The notes below the pieces were generated by a model. It did not search any database. It saw nothing but the letters and a program-made list of their open reading frames with translations, and was not told the origin of the DNA. From the NCBI RefSeq assembly GCF_014208105.1, contig NZ_JACHMQ010000001.1, forward strand, positions 3,596,001 to 3,660,000: a stretch of 64,000 nt of DNA, in the 5' to 3' direction. The DNA comes from Actinomadura coerulea. GTDB taxonomy: Bacteria > Actinomycetota > Actinomycetes > Streptosporangiales > Streptosporangiaceae. Every line of letters starts with the position of its first letter. The first letter of the stretch is position 1. The position numbers and the translations under genes are program-made. Below, piece by piece: positions 1 through 8,080 of this stretch.

Positions 1-142
1 GCTCCCGAGACCGGAATGGCTGCTGCGCATTCGACGACGTCGCATCACGGCTCTCCTTTCCGATCCCGTCTTTCCGGCGTTCTCACCTTCGACGTCCATG
101 GTGCCGGGGCGGATCCGTCCCGGCAACCTATTTATCGCCTCA

Positions 143-322
143 TTATGCGAAATCGGCGCCACGGGAGGTCGGCTCCCCGGCCGCGAACTCCTTCCGCGCC
201 CCGGCGAGGGCGGCGTCCACCGCGTCCGCGGCGTCGTTGCCGCCGCCGGCGAACGACGACGTCCGGAACGCGCCCGGCTCGACCACCAGGACCTTGATCC
301 CGAACGGCGCGACCTCCGCCCC
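143..322 (-). pseudogene. C-terminal remnant of a short-chain dehydrogenase (SDR)
   Basis: Read on the minus strand, this stretch gives an open segment containing EVAPFGIKVLVVEPGAFRT, the conserved segment after the SDR active site where the substrate loop begins. It runs on to a TAA at 145-143. There is no cofactor-binding Rossmann start and no YxxxK motif, and the upstream end is cut off near 322, where a plus-strand LysR fragment begins. I read it as debris of a once-complete oxidoreductase gene. The family call rests on one motif, and the tail after FRTSS no longer looks SDR-like, so a frameshift is likely. Confidence 0.45.
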
Positions 323-325
323 GGC

Positions 326-475
326 CTCTCCTGGGTGCCGCTCACGGACGTGGAGCCGCTGCGCGTCGCGCTCGCCTGGGCGGACGGAGGCCCGCTCGTC
401 GAGGCGTTCGCCGCGATCGTCCGCGCCCTCGCGGGCGTCAGGCGAACGTCCGCGGCGTCTCCACGGCCGCGCTGA
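326..475 (+). pseudogene. C-terminal remnant of a LysR-family regulator
   Basis: The plus-strand frame encodes SWVPLTDVEPLRVALAWADG followed by GPLVEAFAAIVRALAGVR. This matches the end of the LysR effector-binding domain, where the last beta strand and helix close the second lobe. Nothing upstream in frame resembles the helix-turn-helix or the rest of the effector domain; the same DNA on the other strand is SDR-like. It abuts the SDR remnant almost exactly, so an old deletion probably joined a divergent or convergent LysR/SDR pair. It cannot be functional as a regulator. Confidence 0.45.
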
Positions 476-701
476 GCGCCCGGAGCGCCTGGTAGACGCG
501 GACCTTCACCACGTCGACCGGCACCCCCAGCGAGGCGGCGGCCTCGTTGACCGACCGGTCCCGGAAGACCGTCTCGGTGAGGATCTCGCGGTGCGCGGGC
601 GGCAGCCCCTGGAAGGCCCGGGCGACCACCGCGGGGCGCATCCGCTCCCCCGGCGAACCGGGGGCGAGCGAACCGATGTCCTTGCCCATTCGCAGTGCCA
701 C
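438..701 (-). pseudogene. ECF sigma factor region 4 fragment (87 aa)
   Basis: The 87-residue frame carries a sigma-70 region 4 helix-turn-helix (residues about 28-78): LPPAHREILTETVFRDRSVN then EAAASLGVPVDVVKVRVYQALRAL. This is the segment that binds the -35 element in ECF sigma factors. Region 2, needed for -10 recognition and core binding, is missing upstream; the adjacent sequence is GC-rich noncoding DNA. The usual GTVKSR of the recognition helix has drifted to DVVKVR. Either a truncated pseudogene (preferred, given the two neighbouring remnants) or a stand-alone region 4 protein. Confidence 0.5.
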
Positions 702-776
702 ACCACGAACCTCGCACCCTTCCCCCGCCCCGCCGCCCCCCTTATGGCGTCTTTAAGGAAGCGTTGAGGGTCGGGT

Positions 777-1709
777 TCAGGGGGTGGGGCGCAGGGGCTC
801 GCCGGAGGCGAGGAGGGCGAGGGCGGCGGCGCCGTAGAGGCCGGCGTCGCGCTCCAAGGTCGTGGAGGACACGCGCAGGTCGCGCAGGTGCGGCATGCCG
901 GCGCGGGCGGTGATCGCGGCGCGCAGCGGGTCGAGGAGCAGGTCGCCCGCGGCCGCCACGCCGCCGCCGATGACGACGTCGCGGACGTCGAGGACGGACG
1001 CGGTGTTGAGGATCGCGGTGGCGAGGGCGCCGGCGGCGCGCTGGAAGGCCGCCAGCGGGACCGGGGCCCCGGAGCGGGCCGCGGCGGCCAGGGCGCGGGC
1101 GTCGGGGCGGCCCGTCGCGGGGGCGAGCGTCCAGCCCTGGGCGAGCGCCCAGCGGACCATGCCGGGACCCGCGGCGATCGTCTCCAGGCAGCCGCGGGCG
1201 CCGCAGACGCAGGCCTCGCCGTCGAGGTCGACGATGACGTGGCCGATGTGGCCCGCGTTGCCGGTGCGCCCGGTCCAGGGGCGGCCGTCGATGACGAGGC
1301 CGCCGCCGACTCCGGTCGACACCGCGATGGCGAGCAGCGACCCGCAGTCGTGGCCGCCGCGCCACCATTCGCCGAGCGCCATGCACTGGGCGTCGCCCGC
1401 GAGGGTGACGGGGACGCCGGGGACGAGGCGCTGGACGGCCGCGACGAGCCGGTAGCCGCGCCAGCGGGGGATGTTGATCGGGCTGACGGTGCCGGCGGCC
1501 GCGTCGATCGGGCCGGCCGAGCCGATGCCGACGCCGGTCAGGGAGCGGCGCGTCCGGCCGTCCCCGGCGAAGTCGGCGACGAGGCCGCGCAGGGTGGCGG
1601 TGGGCGCCTGGCCGACGGGGTGCTCGGCGCGGTCGAGGAGCGTGCCGTCGGCGTCGACGCGCGCGACGGCGAACTTGGTGCCGCCGATGTCGAGGGCGAG
1701 GACGGTCAT
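777..1709 (-). CDS. ROK-family sugar kinase (glucokinase-like)
   Basis: A 310-residue cytoplasmic ROK protein, a normal length. It probably phosphorylates glucose or another hexose or amino sugar with ATP. Visible motifs are the N-terminal phosphate loop DIGGTKFAVA (about 6-15), the STGVGGG ATP-site segment, GNAGHIGH with the substrate-binding E/H region, and the ROK zinc site CVCGARGCLE. There is no N-terminal helix-turn-helix, so it is a kinase and not a ROK repressor. The ATG overlaps the stop of the upstream mannose-6-phosphate isomerase gene by four bases (ATGA), so the two are translationally coupled in sugar-phosphate metabolism. The exact substrate cannot be read from sequence. Confidence 0.85.
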   Translation of the reverse strand: MTVLALDIGGTKFAVARVDADGTLLDRAEHPVGQAPTATLRGLVADFAGDGRTRRSLTGVGIGSAGPIDAAAGTVSPINIPRWRGYRLVAAVQRLVPGVPVTLAGDAQCMALGEWWRGGHDCGSLLAIAVSTGVGGGLVIDGRPWTGRTGNAGHIGHVIVDLDGEACVCGARGCLETIAAGPGMVRWALAQGWTLAPATGRPDARALAAAARSGAPVPLAAFQRAAGALATAILNTASVLDVRDVVIGGGVAAAGDLLLDPLRAAITARAGMPHLRDLRVSSTTLERDAGLYGAAALALLASGEPLRPTP

Positions 1710-2833
1710 GACCCGATCCCCGGAAGCACGCGGTAGAGCGTGCCGTGTCCGGTGAGGCGGGTGGCGGGGGCGCCGGCGGGGACGAAGGCGGCCTCGCCCC
1801 GGGCGAGGGTCAGGTCCGGCTCCGCGGTGAGGCGGGCCTCGCCCTCCAGGCAGAGGAGCGTCTGCGGCAGGCCGGCGGGCAGGTTCTCCGAGGCCTCCGC
1901 GAGGTCGTGGCGGACGAGGGTGAACTCCTCGGCGGCGGTGCGGTACCGGTGGTCCGCCGTGGGCTCGACGCGGTGGGGCCGGGACGGGACGAACTCGACG
2001 ACGCGCATCAGCTCGGGAACGTCGATGTGCTTGGCGGTGAGCCCGCAGCGCACGACGTTGTCGGAGTTCGCCATCACCTCGATCGCGAGGCCGCCCAGGT
2101 AGGAGTGGGGCACACCGGCGCCCAGGAAGAGGGCCTGGCCGGGCTTGAGCTCGACGTGGTCGAGCAGGAGCGCGGCGAGGACCCCGGGGTCGCCGGGGTG
2201 GGCGCGGGCGATGTCGGCGTAGACGCCGGTCAGGGCCGGTTCGACCGCGGCCTGGAGGGGCCGGGAGCGCTCGTCGAGCATCTGGGTGAGGACGGTCCGG
2301 AGCGCCTCGGCCGGCGGCTCGGTGCGGAGCGCGGCGATCCACGGGTCCAGCTCGGGGACCTTCAGGTCTTCGAGCAGGCCGGCGGTCTCGGCGGGGTCGC
2401 GGAAGCCGCACAGGCCGTGGAACTCGGTGAGGGCGCAGACCATCTCGGGCTTGTGGAAGGGGTCCTTGTACGTGCGGGCGGGGTCGTCGACGGGGATGCC
2501 CTGCGCCTCTTCGCGGGCGAACCCGGCCTCGGCCTGGGCCCTGCTCGGGTGCACCTGCAGCGACAGCGGCTTCTCGACGGCCAGCACCTTGAGCAGGTAC
2601 GGCAGCGTCGGGCCGAACCGCTCCACGCTCGGGGCGCCGAGCATGCCGACCGGGTCGCGGTCGATGAGGACGTCGAGGGGCGTCCCGTCCACGCGGGAGG
2701 GCGCGGCGGGGTGCGCGCCCGCCCACAGCTCGGCCTGCGGGCGCCCCGTCGGCTCGACGCCGAGCAGCTCGGCCAGGGCGGTCCGCGATCCCCAGTCGTA
2801 GGGACGGATCGCGGTGGTCAGCGGCAATGGCAC
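1706..2833 (-). CDS. manA: Mannose-6-phosphate isomerase, class I
   Basis: A 375-residue type I phosphomannose isomerase that interconverts mannose-6-phosphate and fructose-6-phosphate, linking glycolysis to GDP-mannose and cell-envelope glycans. The cupin zinc site is visible: LQVHPS (Gln and His ligands), a Glu in HKPEMVCALTEF, and the C-terminal GVPHSYL histidine. N-terminal IRPYDWGSRTALAELLG is typical. I chose the GTG at 2833, which directly precedes PLPLTTAIRPYDWG. An AAGGAG lies about 13 bases upstream, a rather long spacing. It is coupled by a 4-base overlap to the downstream ROK kinase. Confidence 0.9.
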   Translation of the reverse strand: MPLPLTTAIRPYDWGSRTALAELLGVEPTGRPQAELWAGAHPAAPSRVDGTPLDVLIDRDPVGMLGAPSVERFGPTLPYLLKVLAVEKPLSLQVHPSRAQAEAGFAREEAQGIPVDDPARTYKDPFHKPEMVCALTEFHGLCGFRDPAETAGLLEDLKVPELDPWIAALRTEPPAEALRTVLTQMLDERSRPLQAAVEPALTGVYADIARAHPGDPGVLAALLLDHVELKPGQALFLGAGVPHSYLGGLAIEVMANSDNVVRCGLTAKHIDVPELMRVVEFVPSRPHRVEPTADHRYRTAAEEFTLVRHDLAEASENLPAGLPQTLLCLEGEARLTAEPDLTLARGEAAFVPAGAPATRLTGHGTLYRVLPGIGS

Positions 2834-3055
2834 CAACCTGCGCGATCTCCTTGCTCGGGGCACCGTGACCGGACGACGGCGCGCGTGAGGGACAGCGTAC
2901 AAGCGTCGGCGGGGAAGGCGAACGCGACTCGGGCCGACCGCGCCGAGACGTCGTCCGGCCCCCGGTCGCGGGTTCGCCGGGGCGCCGGTGAACCCGGAGG
3001 GCTCCGCCGGCGAACTGATATGCGGGCACGGCACGCGACCCGCCGAGCCCTTAGG

Positions 3056-3193
3056 ATGAACCCCCAGGGGGTGGTGAACTTGGGCAAGCACAACAAACCG
3101 GCGACGCGGTCGTGCCCCGGTTGCAACGGCACCGGCACCAGCACCGCCACCCACGAGCGGTGCAACGTCTGCCGCGGCACCGGCCGCATCTGA
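3056..3193 (+). CDS. Small DnaJ-zinc-finger-like CxxCxGxG peptide (45 aa)
   Basis: A 45-residue protein with two CxxCxGxG knuckles, CPGCNGTG and CNVCRGTG, separated by a short spacer. Four cysteines would bind one Zn(II) as in half of the DnaJ central zinc finger. There is no J-domain. Such orphan zinc-knuckle peptides recur in actinomycetes with no assigned role; protein or RNA binding is a guess. ATG 3056 is the longest start. GTG 3071 or 3074 is also possible, with the AGGGG at 3066-3070 as a ribosome site for 3074. It is divergent from manA and ends six bases from the convergent MFS gene. Confidence 0.6.
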   Translation: MNPQGVVNLGKHNKPATRSCPGCNGTGTSTATHERCNVCRGTGRI

Positions 3194-3199
3194 CCCCGT

Positions 3200-4396
3200 T
3201 CACCGCCGTCCGGTCTCCTGCCCGGCCTGCTCCGGGCGCGTCCCGGGCGCGCGGCGCCTGGCCTGCCCGGCCGTGACGGCGAGGGCCCCGGCGCACGACG
3301 CCCACGCCAGGACGGCGTACCCGCCCGCCGACAGCACGGCCGTGGACAGCAGGCTCGCGGCCGCGGCGACCGTCCAGACGGCCGCGTCGACGGCTCCCTC
3401 GACGTGCGGGCGCTCCGCCTCCGGCAGGTCGCGGGCGAGGCGCGCGCTGCCGCCGACGAAGCACAGGTTCCAGCCGTAGCCGAGCAGGAACAGCGCCGCG
3501 GCGCGCCCCGGCGACGCGGTCGCGACCGCCGCGACCGCCGTGGACAGGGCGAGCACGGCGAGGCCCGCGAGGATCACCGGGTGCGCGCCGTACCGGTCGG
3601 TCATCCGCCCCGTCAGCGGGGACAGGGCGAACATCCCGAGCGTGTGCGCGGACAGCGTCGCGCCGACCGCCCCGAGGCCGTGGCCGTGCATGTGCATGTC
3701 CAGCGGCGCGGCCGTCATGACGGCGACCATCACGACCTGGGCGGTGACCATCGCCGTCAGCGCGGAGCGGGCGGCCGGCGTGCGGGCCAGCCGGCGCAGC
3801 GGCGGCGGCGAGCCCTGCGCCCCCGCCCTGCCGCCCGGCCCGCCGGTCGCGGCGCCGGCGGCGACCGCGCAGGTCAGGACGGCCAGCAGGAACGGGCCGG
3901 TGAACGCGGGCAGGCCGGCGGCCGCGGCGGCCGCGCCGGACGGGTCGAGCAGCAGCGGCCCGCCGACCGCCCCGGCGGCCGCGCACCACACCACGAGCCC
4001 GATCGCGAAGCCGCGCCGTCCCGCCGGGTGCAGGTCCGCCGCCGCGTACCGCGAGAGCTGGGCCGCCGCGTTGCCGAGGCCGAGCAGCAGCATCCCGAGG
4101 CACAGCCCCGCGACGTCGCCGTTCGCGACCGCCAGGGCCGCCAGGCAGGCGCCCGCCGCAGCGGCGGCGTAGCCGAGGACGAAGGCGCGGCGCCGGCTGG
4201 TCCGCACGAGCCGGGTCAGCGCCAGGGCGCCGGCGCCCGTCCCGACGACGCCGGCCGCGCTCGGCACGCCTCCCCACGCGGCGCCGAGCCGGTCCGCCGC
4301 GACCAGCGTCGCGGTCGCGCTCGCCACCGCCATGGACGCGTTCATCAGGGCCACACCCGAGCAGAGGGCCGCCATCGGGCGGGATCGTCTCTCCAT
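3200..4396 (-). CDS. MFS transporter (12-TM, drug-efflux-like)
   Basis: A 398-residue, highly hydrophobic protein with about 12 Ala/Gly/Leu-rich membrane segments and a cytoplasmic loop containing TGRMTDRYGAHPVIL, the MFS motif A variant in the second half. It would export or import a small molecule by proton antiport; the substrate is unknown. ATG 4396 begins MERRSRPMAALCSG. It is transcribed divergently from the Lrp/AsnC regulator at 4502, with 105 bases between start codons, so that regulator is the obvious candidate to control it. Confidence 0.8.
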   Translation of the reverse strand: MERRSRPMAALCSGVALMNASMAVASATATLVAADRLGAAWGGVPSAAGVVGTGAGALALTRLVRTSRRRAFVLGYAAAAAGACLAALAVANGDVAGLCLGMLLLGLGNAAAQLSRYAAADLHPAGRRGFAIGLVVWCAAAGAVGGPLLLDPSGAAAAAAGLPAFTGPFLLAVLTCAVAAGAATGGPGGRAGAQGSPPPLRRLARTPAARSALTAMVTAQVVMVAVMTAAPLDMHMHGHGLGAVGATLSAHTLGMFALSPLTGRMTDRYGAHPVILAGLAVLALSTAVAAVATASPGRAAALFLLGYGWNLCFVGGSARLARDLPEAERPHVEGAVDAAVWTVAAAASLLSTAVLSAGGYAVLAWASCAGALAVTAGQARRRAPGTRPEQAGQETGRR

Positions 4397-4501
4397 GCCT
4401 TAACGCTAGAAACGCCAACTCCCGAACGGAATGGCTGATCTATGGCGTACAGCTCTTTCGGCTTATAGGTTGCAAAGCGATTCCCCGAAGGGACCTTCCA
4501 C

Positions 4502-4981
4502 ATGGATCAGACGGACTGGCGGATCCTCGCCGAGCTGCAGCGGGACGGCCGCCTGTCGTTCAACCGGCTCGCGGCCCTGGTGAACCTGTCGCCCCCGGCG
4601 GTCGCCGAGCGGGTGCGGCGCCTGGAGGAGTCCGGTGTGATCACCGGCTACCAGGCCCGCGTCGATCCGGCCAGGGTCGGCCAGCCGCTGACGGCCTTCG
4701 TGCAGATGCGGTGCGCCCCCGGCCGCTGCCTGCTGAAGACGTCCGCCGCCGAGGACCTGCCGGAGGTCACCGAGGTCCACAAGCTGAGCGGCAGCCGGTG
4801 CTCGATGCTGAAGGTGCGGGTGGCCTCGATGCAGCACCTGGAGGGGCTCCTGGAACGCCTCGGGGAGCACGGCGAGATGAACTCGCACATCGTCCTGTCG
4901 ACCGCCTACGAGGGCCGCGCGGTGGAGCCGCCCGCCCCCGGGGCCCGCACGGTCACCCGCTCGGAGGGCTGGACGCGCTGA
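4502..4981 (+). CDS. Lrp/AsnC-family transcriptional regulator
   Basis: 159 residues: an N-terminal winged helix-turn-helix (about 1-60; starts MDQTDWRILAELQRDGRLSF, recognition helix in LSPPAVAERVRRLEE) and a C-terminal RAM effector-binding domain (about 65-140). It starts at ATG with GAAGGGA about nine bases upstream. Divergent from the MFS gene, an arrangement typical of Lrp-type regulators of amino-acid or drug exporters. Autoregulation and control of the transporter are inference. Two cysteines (MRCAPGRC) lie in the first RAM strand region. Confidence 0.85.
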   Translation: MDQTDWRILAELQRDGRLSFNRLAALVNLSPPAVAERVRRLEESGVITGYQARVDPARVGQPLTAFVQMRCAPGRCLLKTSAAEDLPEVTEVHKLSGSRCSMLKVRVASMQHLEGLLERLGEHGEMNSHIVLSTAYEGRAVEPPAPGARTVTRSEGWTR

Positions 4982-5040
4982 ACCGGCGTCCCGGCGACCC
5001 GCGGGTCCGTGTTTCCTCGCACGGCGCGAAGGTGCCGGAG

Positions 5041-6792
5041 ATGGTTCAATCAAGCGTTATGTGGCACTCGTCACTGCGCTCCTCGCCCTGGCGGCAGTGG
5101 TATCAGCCGGGGGTCCCCCGGGAGGTCGACATCCCGGACGTCCCCGTCACGCGCCTGCTCGACGACGCCGCGGACCGGTACCCGCGCAACCCCGCGCTGA
5201 TCTTCTTCGGGCGGCGGATCTGCTACCGCGACCTGCGCGAGGCAGCGGACCGGTTCGCCGACGGCCTGCACCGCCTCGGGGTGCAGCCCGGCGACCGGGT
5301 GGCGCTGATCCTCCCGAACTGCCCGCAGCAGGTCATCGCCTTCTTCGGCGTGCTGCGCAGGGGCGCGATCGCGGTCCAGCACAACCCCCTCTACACCGAG
5401 GAGGAGATGCTCCGGCAGCTCGCCGACTGCGGCGCGCGCGTCGCTGTCGTGCTGGATCGTTCCTACACGACGGTGGAGGCCGTGCGGGCCCGGGCGGGTC
5501 TGGAACACGTCATCGTGACGTCCCTGGCCGACTTCCTCCCGGCCACCAGGCGGCTCGCCCTGCGGCTCCCGCTCGTGCAGATGCAGCGGCGGCGCGCCGC
5601 GATCACCGCGGACGTGCCGCACGACCCCGGCGTCGTCCCCTTCAAGGAGTTGCAGAGGGCGCCCACGCGCCGCGTACGGCAACTGCCCTTGGACCCGTCA
5701 CGGCATCTGGCCGCCATCCAGTACACCGGCGGGACGGAGGGGCGCCCCAAGGGCGCGATGCTGACCCACCGCAACCTCGTCGCGAACGCCTGCCAGCAGC
5801 ACGCGTGGGACCTCGACGGGCGCCCCGGCGAGGACGTGACGCTGGCGGTGCTTCCGCTGTTCCACTCGTTCGGGCTGATGAGCTGCCTCGTCGCGCCCGT
5901 GATGACGGCCGGGGCGGTGGTGCTGCTCCCCCGCTACGACGGCGACCGCGTGGTCCGGGCGATCCGCCGGTACCGGCCGACCATCTTCCCCGGGGTGCCG
6001 ACGCTGTACGAGCAGGTGCTCGACAGCCCGCGGCTGCGGCCGGACGACCTGCGCTCCCCGCGCATCTTCATCTGCGGGGCGATGGGACTGTCGCAGAGCA
6101 CGATCGACCGGCTCACCGAGGTCGGGGCCAGGGGCCTGATCAACTGCTACGGGCTGACCGAGGCGTCCCCGGCCGTCACCGCGAACCCTCTCGGAGGCGG
6201 GGCGCGGAACCTGACCGTCGGGCTGCCGCTGCCCATGACCGACGCCGTCATCGTCGACCAGGACGAGCCGACGAAGGTCCTGCCGCCGGGCGGGACGGGA
6301 GAGGTCGTCGTGCGCGGGCCGCAGGTGTTCGCGGGCTACTGGAACGCGCCGCTCGCCACCGCGCAGACCCTGTCGAAGGGCTGGCTCCGCACGGGTGACA
6401 TCGGGGTGATGGACGATAAGGGTTTCATCACCATCGTGGACCGCCAGCGAGACATGATCAAGGTGAGCGGCTTCACCGTGTCCCCGTCCGAGGTGGAGAA
6501 GGTCCTGCACCGCCACTCCGCCGTGCACGAGTGCGCCGTGGTCGGCGTCCCGGACGCCCGGCGCGGCGAGCGCATCATCGCCCACGTGGTCGAACATCCC
6601 GCCTACCCGTTCTCGGCGGACGAACTGCGCCGGCACTGCGAACGCTACCTGTCGCACTACAAGGTGCCGTCCGAGTTCCTGCCCCGGACGGAGCTGCCCC
6701 GGAACATGCTGGGCAAAGTCGTCCGGCAGCGGCTGCGGGACGAGTTCGCCGCCTCGTCGGCGCAGCGGATGGGCCCCGCGCGGAGTGGTTGA
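5041..6792 (+). CDS. Long-chain acyl-CoA synthetase / AMP-binding ligase
   Basis: 583 residues of the ANL adenylating family, forming acyl-AMP and then acyl-CoA from a fatty acid, ATP and CoA. Motifs: phosphate loop YTGGTEGRPKGAMLTHRN (Glu where Thr is usual), NCYGLTEASP (A5), GWLRTGDIG (A7), DRQRDMIKVSGF (A8) and terminal LGKVVRQRLRDE with the catalytic Lys. The N-terminal PWRQWYQPGVP is typical of FadD-like long-chain ligases. I favour ATG 5041, preceded by GAAGG at good spacing; ATG 5059 is an alternative. The next gene starts nine bases downstream. Confidence 0.85.
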   Translation: MVQSSVMWHSSLRSSPWRQWYQPGVPREVDIPDVPVTRLLDDAADRYPRNPALIFFGRRICYRDLREAADRFADGLHRLGVQPGDRVALILPNCPQQVIAFFGVLRRGAIAVQHNPLYTEEEMLRQLADCGARVAVVLDRSYTTVEAVRARAGLEHVIVTSLADFLPATRRLALRLPLVQMQRRRAAITADVPHDPGVVPFKELQRAPTRRVRQLPLDPSRHLAAIQYTGGTEGRPKGAMLTHRNLVANACQQHAWDLDGRPGEDVTLAVLPLFHSFGLMSCLVAPVMTAGAVVLLPRYDGDRVVRAIRRYRPTIFPGVPTLYEQVLDSPRLRPDDLRSPRIFICGAMGLSQSTIDRLTEVGARGLINCYGLTEASPAVTANPLGGGARNLTVGLPLPMTDAVIVDQDEPTKVLPPGGTGEVVVRGPQVFAGYWNAPLATAQTLSKGWLRTGDIGVMDDKGFITIVDRQRDMIKVSGFTVSPSEVEKVLHRHSAVHECAVVGVPDARRGERIIAHVVEHPAYPFSADELRRHCERYLSHYKVPSEFLPRTELPRNMLGKVVRQRLRDEFAASSAQRMGPARSG

Positions 6793-6800
6793 CTGGTCGC

Positions 6801-7700
6801 GTGCAAACCGAGACCGTCCAGTCAGGGCTCTTCACACGGCTCGCCCAGATCGGGCGTCAGAGGACCACAGAGGACGGGCGGCCGGAGACCCTGTACGACC
6901 GGCACGGTGTGCTCGTCGTCCGCGTCGGCGACGTGGTCGTGAAGGCGCACCAGGCCGACCGGGAACACGGAGCCCCCTTCCTCGACCGGATATGGCTGGC
7001 GGGGACGATGCCCGATCTGCTCATCGGCGCCCTGGGCCCGCCGCTCACCGTGGACGGCCGCACGGTCACGCTCGCGACGTTCGGTGAGCCCGTGGACCCG
7101 TCCAAGGAACTCCCCTGGGAGGAAGGCGCCCGGCTCTTGGCGGCCCTGCACGCGGCGCCCGTCCCGGCCGACGCGCCAACGTGGGGACGTCCGGCACGCG
7201 TGGCGCGCCTGGTCTCCCGGCTGGAGGACGGCCCCGCCGCGAACGCGGTGCGACGCGCGTTCGCCACTCTCCCCGCCTGGATACGCGGCGAGGAGACGGA
7301 ACCCGAGGGGCGCACCCGTTGCCTCATTCACGGCGACTGGCACCTTGGCCAGATGGTCCGCGCACCGGATGGACGGTGGCGGCTCATCGACATCGAGGAC
7401 CTCGGCAGGGGCGACCCCGCATGGGACCTCGCGCGGCCGGCGGCGCTCTACTCCGGCGGCGTCCTCCCCCCGCGGGACTGGGAGCGCTTCCTGGACGCGT
7501 ACAGGGAGGCGGGCGGCCCCGCCGTCCCCGCGCAGGGAGACCCCTGGACGGCCCTGGACGTTCCCGCCCGAAGTCTTGCGATCCAGATCGCGGCCACGTG
7601 CGTCATATCCGCGGGAAGGGAAGATCGGCCACTCGACGGTGCGGAGCAGGCGATGGTCGACGCCTGCGTGAGAATATCCGCGGCGGGGGACGCGGCATGA
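6801..7700 (+). CDS. Aminoglycoside phosphotransferase (APH)-family kinase
   Basis: 299 residues with the APH/choline-kinase fold: Brenner loop CLIHGDWHLGQMV (catalytic Asp) followed by WRLIDIEDLGRGDPAWDLA, the DxD-type Mg site. The N-lobe has a Lys in VVVKAHQADREHGAP. The substrate could be an aminoglycoside, a macrolide, or an endogenous small molecule; most actinomycete paralogues are uncharacterised, so resistance should not be assumed. GTG 6801 lies nine bases after the acyl-CoA synthetase stop, suggesting cotranscription. Confidence 0.75.
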   Translation: MQTETVQSGLFTRLAQIGRQRTTEDGRPETLYDRHGVLVVRVGDVVVKAHQADREHGAPFLDRIWLAGTMPDLLIGALGPPLTVDGRTVTLATFGEPVDPSKELPWEEGARLLAALHAAPVPADAPTWGRPARVARLVSRLEDGPAANAVRRAFATLPAWIRGEETEPEGRTRCLIHGDWHLGQMVRAPDGRWRLIDIEDLGRGDPAWDLARPAALYSGGVLPPRDWERFLDAYREAGGPAVPAQGDPWTALDVPARSLAIQIAATCVISAGREDRPLDGAEQAMVDACVRISAAGDAA

Positions 7701-7767
7701 CGTGGCGCCCAACCTGTCCTACATTTAGCCTCTACCTGGGGATCCATACCGGAAGGACGACAAGGCG

Positions 7768-8034
7768 ATGCACTGCCCTAAATGTCGTGGCGTGATGCGG
7801 ACCTACACCCGCAGCGGCGTCCACATCGAGCAATGTGACAGCTGCCGGGGCATCTTCCTCGACTACGGCGAGCTCGAGGCCCTGGCGCAGATGGAGTCGC
7901 AGTACCGGGCGGCGCCTCCGCCCGCCGCGGCGCCCGGCTGGGGGACCCCCGCTCCGGCGGTCCACCACCATCACCACGGAGGGCACCACCGCCCGCACCA
8001 CGGCGGCGTGTTCCACATGCTCTTCTCGACCTGA
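7768..8034 (+). CDS. zf-TFIIB domain zinc-ribbon protein (88 aa)
   Basis: An 88-residue protein beginning MHCPKCRGVMRTYTRSGVHI and EQCDSCRGIFLDYGELEAL, the zf-TFIIB zinc ribbon (two CxxC pairs, about residues 3-30). The tail after residue 50 is Pro/Ala-rich and then His-rich (HHHHHGGHHRPHHGG), which may bind additional divalent metal. ATG 7768 has GGAAGG 13 to 8 bases upstream. These proteins are small and cytoplasmic, and no molecular role is established. It ends 47 bases from the convergent RNA-repair operon. Confidence 0.85.
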   Translation: MHCPKCRGVMRTYTRSGVHIEQCDSCRGIFLDYGELEALAQMESQYRAAPPPAAAPGWGTPAPAVHHHHHGGHHRPHHGGVFHMLFST

Positions 8035-8040
8035 CCGACG

Positions 8041-8070
8041 GCCACGGCCCGCCCGAGGGCGGGCCGTGGC
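8041..8070. terminator. Bidirectional hairpin terminator
   Basis: A perfect inverted repeat: GCCACGGCCCGCCC (8041-8054) pairs with 8057-8070 across a two-base apex. It sits between the convergent zf-TFIIB and pnkp genes and can terminate both. There is no T-run, as is usual in actinomycetes. Confidence 0.8.
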
Positions 8071-8080
8071 GCGCGAACGG

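Noticed and set aside
7964..8010. Histidine-rich stretch resembling an affinity tag
   Set aside because: Natural low-complexity tail of the zf-TFIIB protein; vector sequence signs are absent.
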